Assembly: GCA_008704415.1 (NCBI GenBank)
Contig: VXIS01000106.1
Coordinates: forward strand, 62,001-126,000
Direction: 5' to 3'
From: Sphaerosporella brunnea
Lineage: Eukaryota > Ascomycota > Pezizomycetes > Pezizales > Pyronemataceae
DNA: 64,000 nt
Position 1 is the stretch's first letter. Every line of letters begins with the position of its first letter. The notes under the pieces are model-generated. The model was not told where the DNA came from and made no database searches. It saw only the letters and a list, made by a program, of their open reading frames with translations. Shown in pieces: positions 9,944-21,106 of the stretch. The position numbers and the translations under genes are program-made.

Positions 9944-12007
9944 CTCTTGGTCGACAAAGACCCCATCGAAGGAGGAAATCGACAGGTTTATGGCCAGGCT
10001 GAGGCCAACCCAGGTGGAGTATGTGCGCTCCTCCAAGCTGCCACCCACCAAGATAGTCAGATTTCCAACCCATCCAGTCACCGCCATCTGGTACCCAGAC
10101 TCCAGAGAGAGCGGCCCATTGAGCCCATTTCCCCACCCATGGAACCCATACCCTCTGATCCCCAGGCCTTTCTAACTCGAGCTCAGGCTCGTAAGGAACA
10201 GGAGAAAAAGGATAAGGAATCGGCAGAGCATGACCAAGGTTCCAACAAGGATTTTGAAGGGGAAGGGACTCAGCAAAAAATTCAGCCATCGATTTCGGAC
10301 GAAACCCCTCTTCTGGACAAAGAGGATGCAGAAATGTTCGAACCACCTCAACACCCACCAGGAAATCGTTCCCAGGAAGTCATTCATTACGACACTCGCA
10401 ACAGAGTACCCGCATTTTTCCTTGACAACCACATAGGGAAGGCCATGCTCCCTACATTCAAGCAGGCATATGAAGACGATCCCATGGTCAAGAATGGCAT
10501 TCGCAAGCCATTTCACTGGCATGACACAGGATATGTTGTGCTAGATGACCCCTCCATCACCTCCAACCTTCGAGTTTACGTCCCCAATGCAGTCCTTTCC
10601 AGAGACAATCCCTCCTCCTCAGTCCGGCATGTCATCATGCAGAGTTGTCACAAGAGTGTGGGACATCAAGGCACCGAGAAGACCTACATCCTATGCAGGC
10701 AGAGTTTTTACTGGCCTAGGATGAAGCAGGACATCGACGAGTTCTGCAGAGAATGCCTTGAGTGTCAGCGCAACAAAGATGCCACCACCAAGCCAATTGG
10801 CGAAGCTCGCCTCTTGGAAATTCCCCTTCGCCCATGGGAGTCAATTGCTATTGATTTCCTTGGTCCATTCAACTCTTCGGACGGTTTCAAGCACATCATG
10901 GTCATCATTGACCGCTTCTCTTCTGGTCTTGTTTTGGTTCCCCTAAAGGACGGATTTTCGGCAAAGGACGTTACGGATGTTTTCATTAAACACTACTACG
11001 CTCGCTACGGACTCCCAGAGTCAATCGTTTCGGACAGAGACCCTCGATTCACCTCGCAGTTCTGGCAAGGACTCCACAAGCAGATTGGTACCGACCTCCT
11101 CATGGCCACCGCTTTCCATCAAAACACCAATGGACAAGTGGAGCGGGCCAACCGTACCATCGGTCAAATGCTTCGGATTTTCACCAACAACAAACAGGCA
11201 GACTGGTCTCGTCACCTCTGGCGTGTTGAGCACGCCTTCAACCACTCTCCTTCTACCACCATCAAGCGTACCCCTCACGAAGTTCAATTTGGTCATATCC
11301 CTCGCATTTTACCAGTTGAATTCGATTCGAATGTCCCTGCAGTCAATGAGTACCTCGAGCAGCAAAAGATCAACAATGCTGTGGCTCGAGATGCATTGCT
11401 GGCAGCACGTCACCGCCAGGCAAGCATTGCTGCCAAGCGTAGGAATCCTAAGGTTCAACTTCAGGTTGGACAATGGGTATTTTACAAGAGACGTTCTCGA
11501 GGGAAGGGCAAGGTTAGGAAGCTTATGGAAGTTTGGGAAGGGCCCTACAGGATCGCCAAAGTCGATGAGGATACAGGCAACTGCACACTTGAACTCCCCA
11601 AGAACAAGCGTGTTTATCCCATCTTCGCCCAGGACAAACTCAAGCTCTTCCAGCGAATTTCAGACAAGACAATTCCGCCTCCTCCCTCCAGCTACGATGA
11701 CGAAGAAGAAGACGACCACACTCTCTACAACATCAAGGAGATTCTCGACCACAAGAAGATTAACGGTATCGATTACTGGTATATCTCTTGGGAGAATTAT
11801 GGACCTGAAAACAACTCTTGGGAACCTGATGAGAATGTACGCAACACTGGCGCTGATTCCATCCAGGAATTCCTTTCGAAGAGGACCCAGGACTACACCT
11901 CCACCGCAGTCACTCTTCCTCCCGATTTTTTCTTTCCTTCTGATGATTCTTTCTGTTCTTCTCCTATGTCATCTATTGCTTCTTCCGTTTTTGATTTACG
12001 TGAGTAA
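9944..12007 (+). pseudogene. pol: Gypsy pol part B: linker, integrase, chromodomain (frame-shifted from part A)
   Basis: A linker is readable in a second frame from about 9944 to 10105, including SKEEIDRFMARL. After another -1 step the long frame to 12007 is used. The integrase has an HHCC zinc domain (HKSVGHQG, then CRECLECQ, about 10650-10770). Its catalytic core carries D in AIDFLGPF, D in VSDRDPRF and E in GQVERANRT (10840-11160). A chromodomain with an aromatic cage pattern (YWYISWENYG, then SWEPDENV) occupies about 11725-11880. Chromodomains direct integration to particular histone marks. Either two 1-base losses have broken pol, or the shifts are programmed; the first is more likely. 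Confidence 0.85.
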
Positions 12008-12034
12008 CTGTTTCAACTGTTTTTTAAGGGGAAG

Positions 12035-12546
12035 TGTAAGATTATTACACTTACTATGGTTTCTTTCTTACGTATTTCCTTACTAAGATATAAAACTATA
12101 AGGCAGTAACGATGGTATGATAACAGCATTCTACGAGTTTCCATTACTTTCTTTACTATGTTTTGTCACCATGTTTCTAGCACTTTCTAGCCCCTTCGAT
12201 GCTACGTCACTTTGGAATCTTCTAGTTTCCACAAGGCAGACTTGCAGGTCTTCTAGACCATTCTTTCCTTAGTTTCGAATTTGCCACCAGATTGTTATCA
12301 CATGATGTACTCAGCATCGTTGGCTATAAAAGCTACGAGCTTTTCCTACATTCATTCTTTTCTCTTCTTTCGATACGGCCTTTCGAGCAGCCCAGATTGT
12401 ATCGACTATCATCAATAAATACTGAGTTGATCAGTGACCTGAGTGCGAGTATTCTCTTGGTATTTATCAAGTCAGATACACAAACGGTTCTGAGTTTATT
12501 TGCATCTGTGAAATAGCGGATCTTATAAGCTCACGAAAAGGTTACA
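12035..12546 (+). repeat. Gypsy 3' LTR (512 bp)
   Basis: It is the same length as the 5' LTR and appears to match it throughout. It is preceded by the polypurine tract at about 12026-12034 and followed by the CCTAG duplication at 12547-12551. Confidence 0.95.
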
Positions 12547-12551
12547 CCTAG
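12547..12551. repeat. Target site duplication (CCTAG), right copy
   Basis: Identical to 4703-4707. Confidence 0.92.
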
Positions 12552-13681
12552 AGGACAAAAAAACACCTCACAGGATGCCAAAGAATGATTCAGAAGCGGA
12601 GTGAATTTTTAGGTACGCGCCAGGAAACAGATCACAGCTCTCTTCACCGCCCCCAATCATCATCATCATCAGTGGCGCGGCCGAATACAATATGATTAAA
12701 ACAAACAAAGGAAACATATCACTGCATAGATGGCTCATCACAGTGCCTGAAGGTGGTTTGGCTACGCTGTTTTGTTTGCGTTCTTCATATTGAATTCGAA
12801 TAGATAGAAAGCTCATTCTATGTCTCCTGGCCGGAGCCAGCTGTTGGTGTTGCTCACTCTAGACGACTTAGGGAGCTGAGGCCAAAGGAGAAAAAGATGC
12901 ATCAAAGGAAAGATTGGATCGCTGCCCTGCATATTATCTATCCATCGCTATCTGACGAGTCGTCCCGTGGTGTGCTACATGGCTATAGGGTCCTTGACCT
13001 CCGTGCTTTCCAGGAATTCCTGCACCGCTTCGATAGAGCATCACGGAACAGCTTCGAGATGGCTATGTTGTTCGAGGACCGCCTGCCTCTGTCACCATCC
13101 CCACAGCAGCACGCGCATCTGCTTCTTTCATCGCGAACGGTGCTTAGTTCTAGCTAGCTAGATGAAATATTCGAGGATCAAGTTAGCGGACCTTATTCGA
13201 GGGCACCACCAGGTTGAAGCTTCAACATCTCTAAGTCGCGCTTTTGAAAAAAGGGGTCAAACCTATTTTTCCGAGGTTGGGAATCATTCTGGAACTTCGC
13301 CGATTCCACAAGACTAGCTCCAACTTTACTCTTGCTATCGTACCCCCCCTGTGAATGTGTGAGTGATCAACCGCATCGTCGCTCGTTCACATATCCTTCT
13401 CACACGTTGCACCATATTTGTTTCGCAGCAGTCAAGTCCACTTGAGTTATCATACACTGTACTGAACTAAGTGTGTGAGCTTCTGCATTTCGGCATACAG
13501 TGACCGATCACTTGGTGGGGGCGGCGACTGGATATTGCGGGAAGTGTACCAGGAATCGCTTACCATTTTGCTAGGGGGCGACAAATATCACCCTGACGCT
13601 TGGCATTCCCACGAGAAATGCTGGCCGAAGGTGGCGCGCATCGTTCAATGTTGCGCTTAAGCGGATGGTTGAGCTCCAGGT
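12552..13681. other. Spacer between Gypsy and hAT elements
   Basis: It contains a small ATC microsatellite at about 12657. An 86-codon ORF (12897-13157) starts at ATG and has no recognisable domain. I do not call it a gene. Confidence 0.45.
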
Positions 13682-14009
13682 CAGTGTTCCGTACGGTCCG
13701 TCCAGGACTGCAGACTGGATCGGACCGACTGGTACGATCCAATCCGGTCCGCACTTCAAGAGGACCGCCACGATCTAGTCTGATCCAGTCCACGGGTGCC
13801 AGGGACCGGGAAAGACCGCAGTCAACTGCAGTCGACTGGATGCTGAGTAAGATTGTATGTGTACGTAGCTTGTGATATGTATCATAGTAGAAACCCGCCG
13901 GGAGTCCGTTTGCCGGTGGACCCTTTTCCATGCCCCACCGCCGCCGTGGACCCTTTCTTGGCCGGCGAATAAAATTTGATTCCTTTCGCCACCGGTCGTC
14001 ATTCTCAAC

Positions 14010-14130
14010 GTGTCCATAACCCTTAACCACCACCTCCGAAGCTCAAACTTCAACCATGACCTCCGGAGCTCAAACTTCAACCACGGACTCCGAAGCTCAA
14101 ACTTCAACCACAGCACACGCCGTCACCCCG
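14010..14130 (+). repeat. Short tandem repeat, about 30-bp unit, four copies
   Basis: The core AAGCTCAAACTTCAACCA recurs in four slightly different copies, at about 14039, 14067, 14094 and in a weaker first copy. It lies inside the hAT derivative upstream of the transposase fragment. Confidence 0.7.
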
Positions 14131-14585
14131 CTTTCAATTCGCATGAGCCAGAGTTCGTCCAGCGGCGGGCTGCGGACGATTTGGGCCGTGATAGCATGGA
14201 AGTCTTTCAACATGAGGCACCGCTTGATGAGCATGCTGTTCAGGATGTCCCCAAATATTGGGCTGCAAAGCGCACCGAGCCATGCTGCAAGGACCTAGCA
14301 CGCATGGCGCTTGAGTACCTAACTATACCTGCTATGTCTGCTGAACCGGAGCGCGTCTTCAGCAGTGCAAAATTGACCATTACGGATCGGTGCATCTTGA
14401 GCGATGACGCTATCAGCGCTCTGGAGTGTTTGAATAGCTGGGCGCGCGATGGATTGATCTCCGCCAAATATTCCCAATTACAGGAGCTTGATGAAATGCT
14501 CGAGGCACTATCCAAAGCGGAGCTTGAAAAGAGGAAACAGAACAGCGGAGGACGAGGAGAGCAGGGGACCGGGAGAGAGGGATAG
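14130..14585 (+). pseudogene. hAT transposase, C-terminal dimerisation domain fragment
   Basis: The frame carries the signature of the hAT C-terminal dimerisation domain: KYWAAKR, then LARMALEYLTIPAMSAEPER, VFSSAKLTITDR and ALECLNSW. It is followed by a charged tail. In the family this segment makes the transposase oligomerise. The DDE catalytic region and BED zinc finger are absent upstream, where low-complexity repeats begin instead. The frame is open through 14010-14585, but only the part from about 14130 looks like transposase. Confidence 0.82.
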
Positions 14586-14808
14586 CGGGATAGCGGGATA
14601 GCGGCGGTCATGTATTGGTAGAAAATTGGCAACAGATAGTGTTCTGGTGAACGCCCAAACAACGGTCGACTGCAGTCGACTGCAGGCGGTCCAGACCGCA
14701 GTACCAAAAAGACTGCCAGTCCTGGTCTGTCCTGAAGACTGGATCGCGGCATGCGATCCAGTCCGGTCCAGAGCCAGGACCGGACCGAACGGACCGTTCG
14801 GAACACTG

Positions 14809-15760
14809 CGAGTCCAGGTTCAAGGGAGGCAGATTAGTGGAAGAGGAGGAAGCCACTGGCAGTTTGTCCGAGGGAGATACTCTCAAGAGGTGCCCTTCCC
14901 GCTGCGTATGACGGTGCAAGCATTCCCACCAGGCACTGCCATGTCCTGGCACACTTGACAACCACCGGGTGGGGCTTCGAGGTATAGCGAGCATGTCCGT
15001 CGGTGCGCAAGCTTTCTGTAACAGTTCCCGACAAAAAAACTGCTAAGCTGGATGTCGTAGCTCCGAACAGAGTGTGGCGCTTTCTGCATGAGAGCTGTGA
15101 CCCATGTTGTAAATAGCTGTGTTGCTGGGGAGCGGCGACGGTGACAGCCTGAGGGGAGTCGAAGGGGTCACGGTAGATCATGAAGTATCAGAGGCAAGAC
15201 CACACACGACGCGCAAGCCCCGGGTAACAAAGAAGGCTAGGGGAAAGGGAAGGGGAAGGGGAAGGAGTAGGAGCAGCAGAAGTGGCTACAGTTATCTCTG
15301 TCTGGTATGTATCGCGATTTCCTTTTCTTCCGAGATCCGCAGGCCCGAGGAGTAGGCTTGTTCCTAAGGGGTAGCACATTCTCTCTTCTGTATATATGCC
15401 ATGACCGCATGCGGTCGAATGCGATATGATTGAAAAAAAATTTAAAAAAAATAGGCAAGGCAGGTGATCACAAATTCTCACTCATGCATTCGCAGGGAGA
15501 TAGTAAAATTTGGCGGGTACGGAAGAAAGTTTGGCCCCGGAGGGGGTACGGGAGTAAAAACCTGTTGATATTTTGGTTCTTGGAACGGCTTCACCAGGTT
15601 GGAAAATTTCTCTCAATTGGTGTTTTGGGTGGCCACAGTCGACGCATGAGAGAATTTCAATACGACGGCGGACACGATATGCCGGGGGGGATCTGCCATA
15701 ATCTTCTTAGGTTGCATGCGGACAAGAAATATGATTACTTGCACACACCCACCAGGTTAG
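14809..15760. other. Spacer with a purine tract
   Basis: No gene is recognised. A GGGGAA-type purine tract lies at 15236-15285, and a short A-rich stretch at 15430-15450. Confidence 0.45.
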
Positions 15761-15964
15761 GTTGGAAATAGTAGGATTGAGAGAGAAGAAAAGCGATGAC
15801 ACTCCAAATAGAGCGGGGCGAGTGCCTCGTATATAGCAACAGAGAGCGTCAGCCAAAATCATTTGTGTTCAGTTTACTGGTCCGCAAATGCTCGCGGATG
15901 CATTGCGTGACGCACCATGACCGAACAGCCGAAAACCGAAAACCGAAAACCCAAAATCTAACAG
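15761..15964 (+). repeat. Orphan LTR-like repeat, copy 1
   Basis: It starts GTTGGAAATAGTAGGATTGA and ends AATCTAACA. It shares blocks with 50715-50905 and, inverted, with 48470-48656, including TCCGCAAAT, GCATTGCGTGACGCACC and GACCGAA. The TGTTGG-type start and length of about 190-200 bp fit a small Copia LTR left by LTR-LTR recombination. No internal region is attached. Confidence 0.6.
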
Positions 15965-17849
15965 GTTAAAAATCTCCAGATTGAATCTTTTTTGCGCTAA
16001 TGGCCGAACCTAGCACCTACCGCAACCTGTAACCCAGAAACCCCCGAACGGGAGCTTGAATAGGTGCTCGCGCGTCTCCGTGGCAGCACTGCAAGCAATT
16101 GTGGTCGACGCCGGCCGATCTTGTGGTCGACCACACTGTTTCCACCTCAGTTCCCACTCACGACGAGGCGGCTCCAGCGATTTTGTCTTCCGGTTACACA
16201 TCTTGGGGAGGGTAATGCCTGAGACAGCGATCTGTTTGAAGGTTCGTGTCCATCCTTTTTCCAATCTTGTTTCGTGCTGGTCACGGAAAAGCACTCGGGC
16301 TGGGTACTGCTCCATGTTTGGTGATCGCGTAATCTTTCCGATTGACGACTCCGGGCTCCAAGTAGTCCAGTATCAAGACTCGCGACCAACTCACCTGTAA
16401 TCGCCAGATCTGCAGACTGTCTGAACTGAGTACGGTTAGTGGGTATAGGCCATATCATTGATTGGACGTGGCAACACGAGGTAATTGGAATCCATTTGAT
16501 GTTTCTTGGGAGCGGAGGAACAATTGACGACTACTCCCGAAGTTCAGCGATACCAAGGCTTTTGTCAGTCGACGCGTTTTGGCTGGCTGCACAGGCTACC
16601 ATGGCAGCCGGGTAGAATTAAGTACAACTAAGCAACACCATAACTGCGGCCATAACGTTCCATCGAATTTTAGGTGCCTGCCTTACTAGCCCAGTCCAAA
16701 ACAGAGGGAAGACCGATGATAATCACAGTCGGCATGTCGCTGGGGTATGTCCGTTTACTCTGGCGGCCGAGCGCCAGCTGCAAGCTCCGAAAATTGTGAT
16801 TGGTGGCATCAAGGTAAAACACAGCGAACAGAGATGGATTCAGAATTAACGGATGCCAATTCTTCAGCGCACTGTTTGTAACTAGGGAGAGAGACCAGAT
16901 CGAGCGCGACCACGAGGGTGGGTGTAGACACGTGTGAGGTCATGCGGCTTGCGGTGCAGTGTGCCACATGGCGGGCGTCTCTTCACCTTCTTAGAATACC
17001 ACCACCGTTCAGCAAAAGATCGAACACGTGGCTAAACAGTTACCCATGAGGGCAAGGAGAGTTCTGATGCCTTCATCTTGGATTTATCTCTGTGCACTTA
17101 TTACGCTGATTAAGCCAATCACAGTTCTCTGAGGCTGGCGCTCGGCTGCCAGAATACTTGGCCACATGTTCTTCAGGAACGATGGCACCCGCGTTAAGCT
17201 GCCAGTGTTTCACCGGTCATCACTCGTTAACGTTCGGACCCGTTCAGCCAAGCTGTTTGCTGGCAACCGCATCCAGTTAAAGAGGTTCCAAAAACACAAG
17301 GCTGCTGCGAGATAGAGATAGAGTTCCATGCGGACAATAAAGTGCGAACGGGGACGGAAAAAAAAAAAAAAAAAAAAAAATCTACTTCGGGTGGCAAAAG
17401 CTTGAGGAGGCCAGCAGAAAGTTCAAATCGCTTGCTAACTTTGCACTCTAAGTTCTGTTTGTAATCTTAAACAATTGTTTTTACACCGCAGCAGTTAGCC
17501 ACAAGTATAGAGGCTTCACGTAAAGCGATCAGCACCAAAATCTCTATGTAACCCGGTATTGTGTTCACGGCTACCGATTCTGGCGCTGGATGCTTCACCA
17601 AAGCTGCAACCCTCCTAGTACCCAACTTGTTAGGTATCGCAACCGACTTCCTTGCCGTAAACCTACAGTGGTATTTGACTCTAGCTTCAGTAGGCATAAG
17701 CTTCTATTGTCGAGGTAGACGAACAAACTTTTGGCGACGTATCAGGGTATGAGCTTGTAAACCAAAAGTTGTGATAAGTACCTTCCTTGCCTGTCTTCAT
17801 TACTCGTTCCTCCACCATCGACACCACACCAAAACCAACCTCAATCACC
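15965..17849. other. Spacer with a 24-bp poly-A tract
   Basis: Apart from the weak LINE relic at 16010-16315, no gene is recognised. A run of about 24 A lies at 17358-17381. The sequence after 17780 is a plausible 5' region for the ORF at 17850. Confidence 0.45.
16010..16315 (-). pseudogene. Possible LINE ORF2 C-terminal relic
   Basis: The minus-strand frame carries TETREHLFK after a cysteine. This resembles the C-terminal zinc-knuckle block (QTREHLLKRC) of the LINE at 27.6-34.1 kb. No RT or RNase H motif is present, and the rest of the ORF is unconvincing. The similarity rests on one short motif. Confidence 0.3.
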
Positions 17850-18368
17850 ATGACGTTCAGAGACCTATTTTGCTGCTGCTTCGGCACGCCCCGGGGGAGT
17901 GTTCTTCCACAGCCACCGCCAAACAGTCACCACCCGCCTAGCCCTCCGGACTTCGAGTCGGGCGGAGTAAAAAGTCCGTCCACGCCCGAAACCCCCTACA
18001 CCCCACACCCGGAAGGCAAAATGCGTGGGTCAGCACTGAGTCTTTGCGATTCGAGCATGTGGGGGAACGCCTCGGCGTCGACAAGATGCAGTATTCCAGG
18101 GGTCCCGGGAGCCCCGAAAGCGCCGAGCGAGGCGAGCTCATGTTATTCACAACCGGGGGAGGAGGTGGAGAAAGTGCCTGGCAGTGATGAGGGGGATGCG
18201 TCCCCGTCTTCGGTTTCTGCCGCCGGGCAGAGCGTTGAAGACACGGACGAGGTTAGGAACACGTGCGGGGTGAAGCGTTCGGGTGCACTTTGGGGGAGGC
18301 GTGGCAATGGTGTACGCTGGCAAAGGTATAAGCGCCCCTGGACAAGAGATCCAGATGGGATATGCTAG
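17850..18368 (+). CDS. Hypothetical protein with N-terminal cysteine cluster
   Basis: I do not recognise this 172-residue ORF. The ATG at 17850 has a good fungal context (CAATCACCATGA); the frame is open further upstream but this start is the most natural. The N-terminus MTFRDLFCCCFGTPRG has three adjacent cysteines, as in proteins anchored to membranes by palmitoylation. The middle is rich in proline, serine and acidic residues (TPETPYTPHPEGK), which suggests disorder. No domain, signal peptide or membrane helix is visible. Confidence 0.42.
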   Translation: MTFRDLFCCCFGTPRGSVLPQPPPNSHHPPSPPDFESGGVKSPSTPETPYTPHPEGKMRGSALSLCDSSMWGNASASTRCSIPGVPGAPKAPSEASSCYSQPGEEVEKVPGSDEGDASPSSVSAAGQSVEDTDEVRNTCGVKRSGALWGRRGNGVRWQRYKRPWTRDPDGIC

Positions 18369-18892
18369 TGGGGGGCCGCATGCACTGCTTTTACCCGTGT
18401 TGCTTTATACGGCAGCAAGTTTAATCGGTGCTTGTGTATGTATCAACATTTCTACCACAGCACTCATAGGCGTGATTTTTCCGCAACTTGTCTGAAACAC
18501 AGAAAGCAGCCTAGACTTTGGGATATCAGGTCCACTGATCGCGTTTGAGGGTGAATCTACCCACGCTGTGAAAGCTAACTAGGATGAGGACATGCACCCA
18601 CAGCAGCCTGGCTCTAAAGGCGCCTTTGTAGTCTGTAGCAACAAAGCGTAGGCCGTGGCGCGAGCGCCGCTAGTGCGCAGAGATTTATGGGTTCGCGCTC
18701 TCTCCTTTCTCCATCCTACAAGTGAACACCCGTGTGATAACCACACGGTGCGCCATTATATTTTCAGTGTCACTCATTTTTGTCATTGCATAATAAGGGC
18801 GAAGTATGTGTATATTTTAGCTAAGAATCTCGCAATATACTTCGTTGCGACACAGCCCATTCCGCCCCGCATTTGTTTCTGGTAACAGCACA
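18369..18892. other. Spacer with no recognisable gene
   Basis: Short ORFs only; nothing recognisable on either strand. Confidence 0.45.
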
Positions 18893-19060
18893 CTGACTCG
18901 GTCTCCACTTGTTGCCCACGTAGAGTTGGCCGTGACTGAACACCTCCTCACGTAGGTCTACCCTACATACTGAAGCGACTGTCCCTGTGACTTATTCATA
19001 GTCATAGAAAATGCCAAACGAACAGGATACTGGAGCCTGATCAGTTTAAAGGACATATCT
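18893..19060 (-). pseudogene. Helitron helicase, terminal motif fragment
   Basis: The minus strand reads IRLQYPVRLAFSMTMNKSQG, then after a one-base shift VDLREEVFSHGQLYVG. These are the last conserved blocks of the PIF1-like helicase of Helitron RepHel proteins. The shift near 18960 breaks the frame. It lies downstream, in reading direction, of the Rep fragment at 19393-20600, so both probably come from one Helitron that lost most of its middle. Confidence 0.78.
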
Positions 19061-19392
19061 TCAAGCGTTGGGAGCGTTGGTAAGGATGAGAGGGTTGAAG
19101 TCAAGCGTTGATTCACACCTAGCACTCGGACAAATACAACCCGCGGTATACAATTCTATAGCATTCTATCGCCTTCCACTACGCTCCTCAATCCCCGCCC
19201 CCGGAATGCTAGAGCTGTGCAGTCACTCCGCAATATGGTCGCTAAAGCTCCTCAATGGCTCCGCTCCGGAAAGCTAGAACTGTGCAGTCGCTCCGTCCCG
19301 CATCACAGCTAATCACTCGGCTGCTTAGGGTTTCCGTGCGTAGCCACCATGTTTAGCCACCGGGCGCCACCGTGTTTGCGGCTCCAACTGCT
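19061..19392. other. Foreign or decayed segment inside the broken Helitron
   Basis: This segment separates the Rep part from the helicase end and shows no Helitron motif. A pair of imperfect direct repeats around GTGCAGTC-CTCCG lies at 19204-19300. Confidence 0.45.
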
Positions 19393-20600
19393 CTATATAT
19401 ATAGTGATTTGATCGCCTTGATTGACGAACAAATTTCCACATTGATAGGACAATTGAACTTCTTGCTGAGATATGGATTGTAAGGTACAACCCATTCATT
19501 CGTATATTCAAAGTCAACAGGTTTGCCATCGGACTGCTTTAGTCGCTTTGTAAATGTGAAAGCTTCAACGCCCTCTTTCCTTCGGCGGTACTCGGGATAC
19601 CCTTGAGTTCCCATGCTGGTTGATTCTTGAAAGGTTTTGGGGTATCGCTTTGAGCAGCTTCCTGCTGTGCCTCGTCCCTCTTTCAAGCAGGGCGCTGACG
19701 AAAATTCTTTGTTGCATGGACCGTGTAGCATACATGTAGTGACTGTTGACCACAGCTCTGGATCAGCCTCTGGATCTGGTAACTCTGCTTTCACAATGCT
19801 GTCCACATCTCCGCCAGTACGCCAAGCTGATGTTCTCTCTGACATGTCCAGAATGAACAGCATGTGAGCATGTGGTAAACCAGTCTTCTGATATTCCATG
19901 ACGTAGATTCAGGCGCTGACTGAACCAAAGATCTTGCGCTTGCGAATATCATCTTGTAACGCTTGGAGCTTCAAATCAAACACTCTTGTGATCAAATCAG
20001 GTCTGTCGGTTGCGGCTTGTTCTTCAAATAAATTGTCTCTGATCTCGGGCCAGTTCGGATTGCATGTCATGGTAACAAAAAGATCCGGCTTCCCAAAACA
20101 CCGTACAATAGCCATTGCATCCTGGTAGAGGCCTTGCATTTGCCGGGGTGAGCCTGAAAATGATGATGGTAATACCACGCGAGTTCCAACATTACTCGGA
20201 TCCAATTCACCACTCTCTACAATAGCACTCTTCAAGTTGCTGTATTCTTCCGCTCGAAGCTTGGGCTGATTTTCGGTAATCCACTTCAATCGATTTTGTT
20301 CGATAGCAGCTGCGGCATCAACTACCCACTCTTGGAACAGGCGGCCAGAGCGAACGTACTCCTGGGCGGTTGAAGAGGTAATAACTGTGAAACATTGACA
20401 GAGTCACATGTCTAGTTCCACCTTTGAAAACAACTGGATTTCGTGACCGGTCCTGAGCCAATGCGATTGGATCACGCACAACTCCACATTCCTCCCGGTC
20501 AGCTCCAAGTGCCTTTTCATTTCCACGGAATGGAATATTGGTGCTGCACCCAAACTCTCCATGTGGCAGGATCCTATCTACACTACACATCATGCAATCC
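19393..20600 (-). pseudogene. Helitron RepHel protein, N-terminal and Rep region, broken
   Basis: Read from about 20600 downward, the minus strand carries the Helitron N-terminal helicase-like domain: SGRLFQEWVVDAAAAIEQNR, then GLYQDAMAIVRCFGKPDLFV and TCNPNWPEI. The Rep HUH motif follows in EYQKTGLPHAHML, and then EWVVPYNPYLSKKFNCPINV. A frameshift lies near 20370 and an in-frame TGA at 19909-19911. The sequence stops just before the catalytic tyrosine motif, so the rolling-circle nuclease is inactive. Confidence 0.85.
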
Positions 20601-21101
20601 ACCCACAATTCCAACAAGCCAGTACCGCATTATTTCATACGAAAGGCTAGCTTTTCGGTGAGGCGTAACCCTCCGTAATAAAAAAAATACGCAGAAACTC
20701 GCCCCCTCCCAAGTGAGAAGCTACTCCCAATACCCACTCCTGGCCCACTGGTAAAGCTTCTAGTCTATCTTTGGGGGCGGTAGACTTTGGCCTTCGCACT
20801 TTGCCTCGGCGCGAGCGGGGTTTCTGGATTGCATCGGGGGTTTGAGGGTTCGGGCGCACGATGAATATGTTGTAGTAGAGCTAGAGGCGGTCGCTCCCAT
20901 TCCCTGCAGTCACCACAGCTTGTGGATCGCGAGGGGGATGGCGTGCGGAATGCTCTCCGACAGGTAGAGTGCCCCGCGCCGGGGCATAGTGGCTGCTCCT
21001 CGCGCCTTCCACTCCTACTCGCTCCCCCCGCCTCCTGCTGCTCTCGCCCCATGCTGGCAGTGCTGCGGTCGTCGTCACGGTGCATATCCTCCCCGGGAGG
21101 G
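20601..21101. other. Spacer into which the Copia element inserted
   Basis: GC-rich sequence with overlapping ORFs on both strands and no recognisable motif. It joins the sequence after 26495 if the Copia is removed; I cannot read a convincing interrupted gene across the junction. Confidence 0.4.
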
Positions 21102-21106
21102 CATGT
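21102..21106. repeat. Target site duplication (CATGT), left copy
   Basis: Identical to 26491-26495 on the far side of the Copia element. Confidence 0.92.

Larger units (their letters stand above)
4708..12546 (+). mobile_element. Ty3/Gypsy chromovirus LTR retrotransposon, full length
   Basis: The 7.84-kb element has two 512-bp LTRs, gag with a CCHC knuckle, then protease, RT, RNase H, integrase and a C-terminal chromodomain. That order and the chromodomain place it in the chromovirus branch of Ty3/Gypsy. The LTRs appear identical, which suggests recent insertion, yet the coding region falls into several frames. A purine tract (AAGGGGAAG) directly precedes the 3' LTR and serves as the polypurine tract. 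I see no clear TGG-type primer binding site after the 5' LTR, where the sequence is T-rich. Diverged LTR relatives lie at 58068-58544 and, inverted, at about 61495-61965. Confidence 0.95.
13682..14808 (+). mobile_element. Internally deleted hAT-family DNA transposon
   Basis: The left end reads CAGTGTTCCGTACGGTCCGT. The right end is its imperfect inverted complement, with CGGAACACTG at 14799-14808. hAT inverted repeats commonly start with CAG. Subterminal regions on both sides carry related motifs, including CTGCAGTCGACTG palindromes at about 13822-13840 and 14666-14685. Inside is the C-terminal dimerisation part of a hAT transposase. TCCAGGT occurs just outside both ends (ending at 13681 and at 14819), but on the right it is offset by a few bases, so the target duplication is uncertain. 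At 1.13 kb it is far shorter than an autonomous hAT. Confidence 0.72.

Noticed and set aside
12897..13157. 86-codon ORF starting with ATG
   Set aside because: No motif, no intron signals and no homologue sense; it could be chance.
17358..17381. Poly-A tract as a LINE or retrogene tail
   Set aside because: No coding remnant or target duplication is visible upstream; it may be a simple repeat.
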